From an uncultured Alphaproteobacteria bacterium (GTDB lineage Bacteria > Pseudomonadota > Alphaproteobacteria > Caulobacterales > Caulobacteraceae), in assembly GCA_903933475.1 (NCBI GenBank), contig CAIZKE010000168.1:1-26313 (forward strand): DNA of 26,313 nt. Reading direction: 5' to 3'. The notes beneath the pieces are model-generated. The model searched no databases. It was not told where the DNA came from and saw only the letters and a list, made by a program, of their open reading frames with translations. The stretch's first letter is position 1. The number at the start of each line of letters is the position of its first letter. The translations under genes were made by a program, and so were the position numbers. Shown here piece after piece: positions 21,310-26,313 of this stretch.

Positions 21310-22019
21310 GGGGTGGTCGGCAGGGGCTGGGCCCGGTCGGCGTCCAGGTAGCGGGCAGAGACCGGCCTGAGGGCGGGGTCCAGTTCGATGACCAGCGGGT
21401 TCGAGGTGGGGATCTCGACCTCCATGATCCCCTCGGCGGAAAGGCCCCAGATCAGCTTGACGATGGCCCGCAGCGAGTTGCCGTGGGCCGCGACGAGCAC
21501 GGTCTCACCCGCCGCCAGCTTTGGCGCGATCTCGGCGGTCCAATAGGGTTCGACCCGCTCCAGGGTGGTCTTCAGGCTCTCGGTGTCGGGCAGGACGAGG
21601 CCGGCGTAGCGGCGATCGCGGGAGAAGTCCCACTCGCCGCCGGGGGCCAGGGGCGGCGGCGGGGTGTCGTAGGACCGCCGCCAGATCCGCACCTGCTCGG
21701 CACCGTGCCGCTCGGCGGTCTCGGTCTTGTTCAGGCCGGTCAGGCCGCCGTAGTGCCGCTCGTTCAGGCGCCAGTCCTTGGTCTCGGGCACGAAGGCCTG
21801 GCCCGCCGCCGCCAAGGCCAGCCAGAGGGTGCGGATGGCGCGGGTCAGGACGGAGGCATAGGCCCGGTCAATCTGCAGACCCGCCGCCTCGATCAGCTGG
21901 CCACCCTTGCGCGCCTGGGCCTCGCCCTCGGCGGTCAGGTCGACATCCACCCAGCCGGTGAACCGGTCCTCCAGGTTCCACTGGCTCTGGCCGTGTCGAA
22001 GCAGGATCAGGGTGGGCAT
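21306..22019 (-). CDS. gpmA: 2,3-bisphosphoglycerate-dependent phosphoglycerate mutase
   Basis: GpmA interconverts 3- and 2-phosphoglycerate in glycolysis. The 237-residue protein has the family length and motifs: LLRHGQSQWN with phosphohistidine H9, GWVDVDLTAEGEAQARK, LNERHYGGLTGLNK (E87, H89), PPPPLAPG and AAHGNSLRA (H179). GGAGAG lies about 5 bp before the ATG. A promoter with a consensus -35 lies in the divergent region. Its stop overlaps the RibD-like start, so the deaminase is likely translated from the gpmA message. Confidence 0.96.
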   Translation of the reverse strand: MPTLILLRHGQSQWNLEDRFTGWVDVDLTAEGEAQARKGGQLIEAAGLQIDRAYASVLTRAIRTLWLALAAAGQAFVPETKDWRLNERHYGGLTGLNKTETAERHGAEQVRIWRRSYDTPPPPLAPGGEWDFSRDRRYAGLVLPDTESLKTTLERVEPYWTAEIAPKLAAGETVLVAAHGNSLRAIVKLIWGLSAEGIMEVEIPTSNPLVIELDPALRPVSARYLDADRAQPLPTTP

Positions 22020-22046
22020 GGGCGCTCTCCATCCAGGGTCCGGGTC

Positions 22047-22075
22047 GGGCTAGGGCTGGCTTCGGGTGCCGTCAA
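22047..22075 (-). promoter_or_regulatory. Predicted gpmA promoter
   Basis: Reading the minus strand, TTGACGG (complement of 22069-22075) is a full match to TTGACGS. It is followed after 14 bp by CCTAGCCC (complement of 22047-22054), a partial match to GCTANAWC. Transcription would begin about 20 nt before the gpmA ATG, leaving room for its ribosome-binding site. Confidence 0.45.
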
Positions 22076-22130
22076 GGCCGGGCGCGCGTCGCCGGTGGCC
22101 CCCGGGCGCTCAAGGCGGTATGTAGGGGAG

Positions 22131-22397
22131 ATGTCCGACCGCGTCTTCTATCCCGGCCTGGCCCTGGTCGCCGCCGCCCTCATCGTCCTGGCCCTGGTCT
22201 GGCCCCAGGGCCTGGGCGCGCGCTCGCCCGGCCCCTTCGGCTCGCTACCCGTCCAGCAAAGGCCCGAGGTCCAGGCTGCCATGCGCCGGGAGGCCGAGGT
22301 CAACAACGCCCGCCTGCAGAAGGCCCGCGACGCCGTCGCCGCCGCCCAGGCTGCCACCGAGGGCGCCGGTCAGGCACCTGCGGAGCCCAAGCCATGA
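22131..22397 (+). CDS. Small single-span membrane protein of unknown function
   Basis: I do not recognise this 88-residue protein. It has one hydrophobic segment (PGLALVAAALIVLALVWPQGLG, about residues 8-28), then a Pro/Gly stretch and an Ala/Glu/Arg-rich helix ending in EPKP. It looks like a single-span protein with a helical tail. AGGGGAG immediately abuts the ATG, unusually close, so the start is somewhat uncertain, but no better in-frame start is present. Its stop overlaps the kdsD start (ATGA, 22394-22397), which strongly supports it as a real first gene of the operon. Confidence 0.7.
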   Translation: MSDRVFYPGLALVAAALIVLALVWPQGLGARSPGPFGSLPVQQRPEVQAAMRREAEVNNARLQKARDAVAAAQAATEGAGQAPAEPKP

Positions 22398-23356
22398 CCG
22401 CCGCAGATATCGCGGCCGGCCGCCGGGTCCTGCGCCAGGCCGCAGGCGCCCTTGAGCTGCAGGCCGAAGCCCTCGGCGAGGCCTTCGCCCGGGCCGTCGA
22501 CATCCTGGCCGCCGCACGCGGCCGGGTCATCTGCACGGGAATCGGCAAGTCCGGTCACGTGGCCCGCAAGATCGCCGCCACCTTCGCCTCCACCGGGGCC
22601 CCGGCCACCTTCGTCCACGCCAACGAGGCCAGCCACGGCGATCTTGGCATGATCAGCCGCGACGACGTCATCCTGGCCCTGTCCAAGTCCGGCGAGAACC
22701 GCGAGCTGGCTGACGTCCTGGCCTATTCCCGCCGGTTCGAGATCCCGCTCATCGCCCTGACCGCCGCGGCCGACAGCGCCCTCGGGCGGGCCGCCGACGT
22801 GGTCCTGGCCCTGGCCACCGCAGAGGAGGCGACGGGCCAGGTCAACGCTCCCACCACCTCCACCACCCTGCAGATCGCCCTCGGTGATGCCCTTGCCGTG
22901 GCCCTGCTGGAGCGCCGCGGCTTCACCGCCGGCGACTTCCGCACCTTCCACCCGGGCGGCAAGCTGGGCGCCATGCTGCGCACGGTGGGCGACCTCATGC
23001 ACGCCGGCGGCGAGATCCCCCTGGTCGGTCCCGACGCCGGCATGGCCGAGGCCCTGTTGGTCATGACCGAGAAGCGATTCGGCTGCGTCGGCGTCCTGGG
23101 CCCGGAGGGTCGCCTGCTCGGCGTCATCACCGACGGCGACCTGCGCCGCCACATGACCGGCCTGATGGACCGCACCGCCAGCCAGGTCATGACCCCCGGC
23201 CCCAACAAGGTGGTCGCACCGCGCCAGCTCGCGTCCGAGGCCCTGGCCCTGATGACCGACCCGCCCCCGTCGGTGAACGTGCTCTTCGTCCTCGACGCCG
23301 GTCGGCCGGTGGGCATCCTGCATGTCCATGACCTGCTCCGCGCCGGGGTGATGTGA
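22394..23356 (+). CDS. kdsD: Arabinose-5-phosphate isomerase
   Basis: KdsD/KpsF interconverts ribulose 5-phosphate and arabinose 5-phosphate, the first step of Kdo synthesis for LPS or capsule. The 320-residue product has an N-terminal SIS domain (CTGIGKSGHVARKIAATFAS, HANEASHGDLGM, ALSKSGEN), the family signature TTSTTLQIALGDALAVALLE-RRGF-DFRTFHPGGKLG, and two C-terminal CBS domains (about 205-320: VGDLMHAG, LLGVITDGDLRRHM, ASQVMTPGPN, VGILHVHDLLRAGVM). Whether it serves LPS (KdsD) or capsule (KpsF) cannot be told from sequence alone. It begins in the stop codon of the small membrane protein. Confidence 0.95.
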   Translation: MTAADIAAGRRVLRQAAGALELQAEALGEAFARAVDILAAARGRVICTGIGKSGHVARKIAATFASTGAPATFVHANEASHGDLGMISRDDVILALSKSGENRELADVLAYSRRFEIPLIALTAAADSALGRAADVVLALATAEEATGQVNAPTTSTTLQIALGDALAVALLERRGFTAGDFRTFHPGGKLGAMLRTVGDLMHAGGEIPLVGPDAGMAEALLVMTEKRFGCVGVLGPEGRLLGVITDGDLRRHMTGLMDRTASQVMTPGPNKVVAPRQLASEALALMTDPPPSVNVLFVLDAGRPVGILHVHDLLRAGVM

Positions 23357-23422
23357 TCCGCCCGCACTGGCCGCGGCGGGCCTGAAGGCGTAAGAGCGCG
23401 GCGGAATCGAACTGGAGCGACG

Positions 23423-24925
23423 ATGCTGCCCCTCCCCCGCGCTGATCTCGTCCCGCAGACCCCCGACCACGAGAACCTGCCCCTCGTGAAGGCCACCGGC
23501 TTTCGCGAGTATGACGCCCGCTGGCTGTTCGGCTCCGAGATCAACCTCCTCGGCATCGAGGCCCTCGGCCTGGGCCTGGGGACCTACATCCACGAGCTTG
23601 GCCAGAAGCGCATCGTCATCGGCCATGACTTCCGCTCCTACTCCCAGTCCATCAAGCAGGCCCTGACCCTGGGCCTCCTGGCCGCCGGCTGCGAGGTGCT
23701 GGACATCGGCCTTTCCCTCTCCCCCATGGCCTATTTCGCCCAGTTCGACCTCGAGGCCCCTGCCGTGGCCATGGTCACCGCCAGCCACAACGAGAACGGC
23801 TGGACCGGGGTGAAGATGGGCGTCTCCCCGCCCCTGACCTTCGGACCCGACGAGATGGCCCGGCTGAAGGCGATTGTCCTCGGCGGCCTGGGCGTCGTCC
23901 GCCCCGGCGGGACCCTGACCCACATTCCCGGTGTGGCCGGGCGCTACATCGCCGACGTCTCCGCCCGGGTCCACGTCGACCGGCCCCTCAGGGTGGTCTG
24001 CGCCTGCGGCAACGGCACGGCAGGTGCCTTCGCCCCGGAGGCCCTGCGGCGCATGGGCGTGGCGGTCGTCTATGAAATGGACTGCGACCTCGACTGGTCC
24101 TTCCCGCGCTACAATCCCAACCCCGAAGACCACGAAATGCTCAAGGCCATGGGCCAGGCCGTGCGCGACTTCGGCGCCGACTTCGCCCTGGGCTTCGACG
24201 GCGACGGCGACCGCTGCGGCGTGGTGGACGACACGGGCGAGGAGATCTTCGCCGACAAGATCGGCCTCATGCTGGCCCGCGACCTGTCCGGCCTGCACCC
24301 GGACGCCCAGTTCATCGTCGACGTGAAGTCCACCGGCCTCTTCGCCACCGACCCGGTCCTGGCCGCCAACGGGGCCAGGACCCTCTACTGGAAGACCGGC
24401 CACAGCTACATCAAGCGCAAGACCGCCGAGATCGGCGCCCTGGCGGGCTTCGAGAAGTCGGGCCACTTCTTCTTCAACGCCCCCCTGGGGCGCGGCTACG
24501 ACTGCGGCCTGACCGCCGCCGCCGCCATCCTGGCCATGCTCGACCGCAACCCGGACAAGAGCCTGTCCCAGCTGAAGAACGCCCTGCCCCAGGCCTGGAC
24601 CAGCCTGACCATGTCGCCCCACTGCGCCGATGAGGCCAAGTACGGCATCGTCGACGGGATCGTCGCCGAATACGAGGCCCTGGCCCGGGATGGCGGCCGC
24701 ATCCTCGGCCGGGCCATCACCGAGGTGATCACCGTCAACGGCGTCCGGGTGGCCCTGGAGGACGGCTCCTGGGTGCTGGTCCGCGCCTCTTCCAACAAGC
24801 CCGAGATCGTCGTCGTGGTCGAGAGCACCCGCTCAGAGGCCGACATGCGCGCCCTCTTCCGCGAAGAGGTCAAACCCCGGCTCGCCCGGCGCCCCGGGAT
24901 CGGCGCCTACAACCAGGAGATCTGA
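23423..24925 (+). CDS. Phosphomannomutase/phosphoglucomutase, AlgC/ManB type
   Basis: The 500-residue phosphohexomutase moves phosphate between C1 and C6 of mannose or glucose, feeding GDP-mannose or UDP-glucose. Visible are the phosphoserine loop VTASHNENGWTGVKMG (S121), the metal-binding GFDGDGDRCGVVDDTGE (259-263), the sugar-binding GFEKSGHFFFN and the C-terminal RASSNKPEIVVVVES phosphate loop. The specificity of this family is often dual. GGAGCGACG precedes the ATG. It lies 66 bp after kdsD and 5 bp before the UDP-glucose dehydrogenase gene, consistent with one precursor operon. Confidence 0.93.
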   Translation: MLPLPRADLVPQTPDHENLPLVKATGFREYDARWLFGSEINLLGIEALGLGLGTYIHELGQKRIVIGHDFRSYSQSIKQALTLGLLAAGCEVLDIGLSLSPMAYFAQFDLEAPAVAMVTASHNENGWTGVKMGVSPPLTFGPDEMARLKAIVLGGLGVVRPGGTLTHIPGVAGRYIADVSARVHVDRPLRVVCACGNGTAGAFAPEALRRMGVAVVYEMDCDLDWSFPRYNPNPEDHEMLKAMGQAVRDFGADFALGFDGDGDRCGVVDDTGEEIFADKIGLMLARDLSGLHPDAQFIVDVKSTGLFATDPVLAANGARTLYWKTGHSYIKRKTAEIGALAGFEKSGHFFFNAPLGRGYDCGLTAAAAILAMLDRNPDKSLSQLKNALPQAWTSLTMSPHCADEAKYGIVDGIVAEYEALARDGGRILGRAITEVITVNGVRVALEDGSWVLVRASSNKPEIVVVVESTRSEADMRALFREEVKPRLARRPGIGAYNQEI

Positions 24926-24930
24926 GCGCC

Positions 24931-26235
24931 ATGCACGTCGTCATGATTGGCACCGGCTATGTGGGCCTCGTCTCGGGCGCCTGCTTTGCCGACTTCGGCC
25001 ACCAGGTTACCTGCATCGACAAGGACGCTGGCAAGATCGAGGGCCTGAAGGCCGGGCGCATGCCCATCTTCGAGCCCGGCCTCGACACCCTGGTGGCCCG
25101 CAACGTCCAGGCCGGGCGCCTGGCCTTCACCACCGAGGCGGCCGAGGCCGTGCGCGGCGCCGATGCGGTCTTCATTGCCGTAGGCACCCCCTCACGCCGG
25201 GGCGACGGCCATGCCGACCTCTCCTACGTCCACGCCGCAGCCGCCGAGATTGCCGACCTCATCGAGGGCTTCACCGTGGTGGTCACCAAGTCCACCGTCC
25301 CGGTGGGCACCGGGGACGAGATCGAGCGCATCATCCGCGAGCGCCGCCCCGACGCCGCCTTCGCCGTGGTCTCCAACCCCGAGTTCCTGCGCGAGGGCGC
25401 GGCCATCGACGACTTCAAGCGCCCCGACCGCGTGGTGGTGGGCCTGAACGACGAGCGCGCCCGGCCGGTCATGACCGAGCTCTACCGGCCCCTCTTCCTC
25501 AACGAGACGCCGATCCAGTTCACCGACCGGCGCACCTCCGAGCTGATCAAGTACGCCGGCAACGCCTTCCTCGCCATGAAGATCACCTTCATCAACGAGA
25601 TGGCCGACCTGTGCGAGGCGGTCGGCGCCGACGTCCAGCAGGTGGCCAAGGGTATCGGCCTCGACAAGCGCATCGGCGGCAAGTTCCTCAATGCCGGCCC
25701 CGGCTATGGCGGCTCCTGTTTTCCCAAGGACACCCTGGCCCTGGTGCGCACGGCCACCGACGCCGGCTCGCCCGTCCGCCTCATCGAGACCACCGTGGCG
25801 GTCAACGACGCGCGCAAGAAGGCCATGGCCGCCAAGGTAGCCGCCGCCGTCGACGGCGACCTGGCCGGCCGCACGGTCGGCGTCCTGGGCCTGACCTTCA
25901 AGCCCAATACCGACGACATGCGCGACGCCCCCTCCCTGGACATCCTCCCCGCCCTCCAGGCCCTGGGCGCCAGGGTCCAGGCCTTCGACCCCGAGGGCAT
26001 GGCCGAGGCCCGCCACCTCCTGCCCGGCGTCGACTTCCGCCCCGACGCCTACGCCGCCGCCGAGGGCGCCGATGTCCTGGTCATCATCACCGAATGGGAC
26101 CCCTTCCGCGCCCTCGACCTGGAGCGCGTCCGCGCCCTGATGCGCACCCCCGTGCTGGTGGACCTGCGCAACATCTACAAGCCCGAGGACGTCCGGGCCC
26201 TTGGGTTCCGGTACGCCTCGGTAGGGCGGGCCTAG
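24931..26235 (+). CDS. UDP-glucose 6-dehydrogenase
   Basis: This enzyme oxidises UDP-glucose to UDP-glucuronate with two NAD+ for surface polysaccharides or lipid A decoration. The 434-residue product has the N-terminal Rossmann motif GTGYVGLVSG (7-16), VGTPSRRGDGHADLSYV, TKSTVPVGTGDE, SNPEFLREGAAIDDF, RTSELIKYAGNAFLAMKITFINE (in part), the catalytic cysteine in GPGYGGSCFPKDT (C263) and the C-terminal GLTFKPNTDDMRDAPSLDI. The ATG is 5 bp after the mutase stop. With that mutase it would link glucose 6-phosphate to UDP-glucuronate apart from the UTP-glucose-1-phosphate uridylyltransferase, which is not here. Confidence 0.96.
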   Translation: MHVVMIGTGYVGLVSGACFADFGHQVTCIDKDAGKIEGLKAGRMPIFEPGLDTLVARNVQAGRLAFTTEAAEAVRGADAVFIAVGTPSRRGDGHADLSYVHAAAAEIADLIEGFTVVVTKSTVPVGTGDEIERIIRERRPDAAFAVVSNPEFLREGAAIDDFKRPDRVVVGLNDERARPVMTELYRPLFLNETPIQFTDRRTSELIKYAGNAFLAMKITFINEMADLCEAVGADVQQVAKGIGLDKRIGGKFLNAGPGYGGSCFPKDTLALVRTATDAGSPVRLIETTVAVNDARKKAMAAKVAAAVDGDLAGRTVGVLGLTFKPNTDDMRDAPSLDILPALQALGARVQAFDPEGMAEARHLLPGVDFRPDAYAAAEGADVLVIITEWDPFRALDLERVRALMRTPVLVDLRNIYKPEDVRALGFRYASVGRA

Positions 26236-26252
26236 GGAGCGGTTGCGGGACC

Positions 26253-26268
26253 GTATCGATTTTGATAC
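26253..26268. promoter_or_regulatory. Palindrome before the truncated toxin-like gene, candidate operator
   Basis: GTATC (26253-26257), 6-bp centre GATTTT and GATAC (26264-26268) form a perfect inverted repeat in an AT-rich patch 9 bp before the GTG at 26278. Toxin-antitoxin operons are usually autorepressed through such sites. The right part of the operon is outside the window. Confidence 0.45.
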
Positions 26269-26277
26269 ACTCTGCGA

Positions 26278-26313
26278 GTGAAAGCCGTCGTCTTCCTTGG
26301 GGACAGCCTCTCG
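26278..26313 (+). CDS. Start of a probable RelE/HigB (Gp49-like) toxin gene, cut by the window end
   Basis: A GTG at 26278 opens a frame to the window edge reading VKAVVFLGDSLS, 12 residues. This opening resembles the N-terminus of phage-derived Gp49-like HigB toxins (typically MKPxxWxGDSLxxLRxFP), mRNA-cleaving RelE-superfamily proteins usually followed by an XRE antitoxin. A GAG precedes the GTG and a palindrome lies just upstream. GDSL-esterase similarity (LGDSLS) is the main alternative, although those usually have the motif after a signal peptide. Only the extreme N-terminus is visible. Confidence 0.4.
   Translation, partial: MKAVVFLGDSLS

Noticed and set aside
23360..23381. GCCCGC/GCGGGC hairpin between kdsD and the hexomutase gene
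   Set aside because: Short GC stem with no U-tract; expected by chance at this GC content.
23404..23408. GAATC (GANTC, CcrM site) before the hexomutase gene as a GcrA target
   Set aside because: Single GANTC sites occur by chance, and no fitting -10 surrounds it.
22370..24622. 750-codon open frame on the minus strand
   Set aside because: It is antisense to kdsD and the hexomutase, with Gly/His/Val/Gln-rich composition that mirrors their codons; no domain is present.

Overview
The window is a GC-rich, gene-dense piece of an alphaproteobacterial chromosome. A GcrA homologue (cell-cycle regulator), a ROSE-type leader on an hsp20 gene, a CtrA-like box, promoters resembling the Caulobacter housekeeping consensus (TTGACGS-N10-14-GCTANAWC) and the arrangement ispH-thrB-rnhA point to Caulobacterales, probably Caulobacteraceae such as Phenylobacterium or Caulobacter. 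The genus is inference. I see no tRNA, rRNA, insertion sequence, prophage or CRISPR array, and most of the window is ordinary core genome.

Layout. 1-2.6 kb (+): the 3' part of ispH, then thrB and rnhA with a 4-bp overlap, then a MarR regulator under its own operator. 2.5-3.9 kb (-): an SPFH/NfeD membrane pair. 4.0-5.9 kb (+): a secreted YbjN-domain protein and a DUF418 membrane protein. 5.9-11.8 kb (-): an ABC-2 permease, then argD, argF, hslO, a nitronate monooxygenase-like enzyme and an SDR, several of them coupled by stop/start overlaps. 12.2-15.3 kb (+): gcrA, xseA, a DUF2093 protein and an M23 peptidase that appears to start at CTG. 15.3-17.5 kb: an LpxL-type acyltransferase (-), a small XRE regulator (+) and hisN (+). 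17.5-18.8 kb (-): a SCP2-like protein and a lysophospholipase-like hydrolase. 19.0-19.5 kb (+): hsp20 with a sigma-32-like promoter, a thermometer-like leader and a strong terminator. 19.5-22.0 kb (-): gpmA, a stand-alone RibD-type deaminase and a two-module pentapeptide-repeat protein. 22.1-26.2 kb (+): a small membrane protein, kdsD, a phosphohexomutase and a UDP-glucose dehydrogenase, forming a surface-polysaccharide precursor operon. The last 36 bases look like the start of a HigB/Gp49-type toxin gene behind a palindrome.

How the genes work together. argD and argF serve arginine synthesis. thrB and hisN serve threonine and histidine synthesis. kdsD, the hexomutase, the UDP-glucose dehydrogenase and the LpxL-type acyltransferase serve LPS and capsule. 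hslO and hsp20 are stress chaperones. gcrA is a cell-cycle regulator.

The most interesting signals are regulatory or structural: the ROSE-like hsp20 leader, the CTG start, a dispersed-type palindrome that supplies the stop codons of two convergent genes, probable leaderless promoters at thrB, hisN and the DUF2093 gene, and the truncated toxin locus at the right edge. I found no convincing wholly new multi-gene system.
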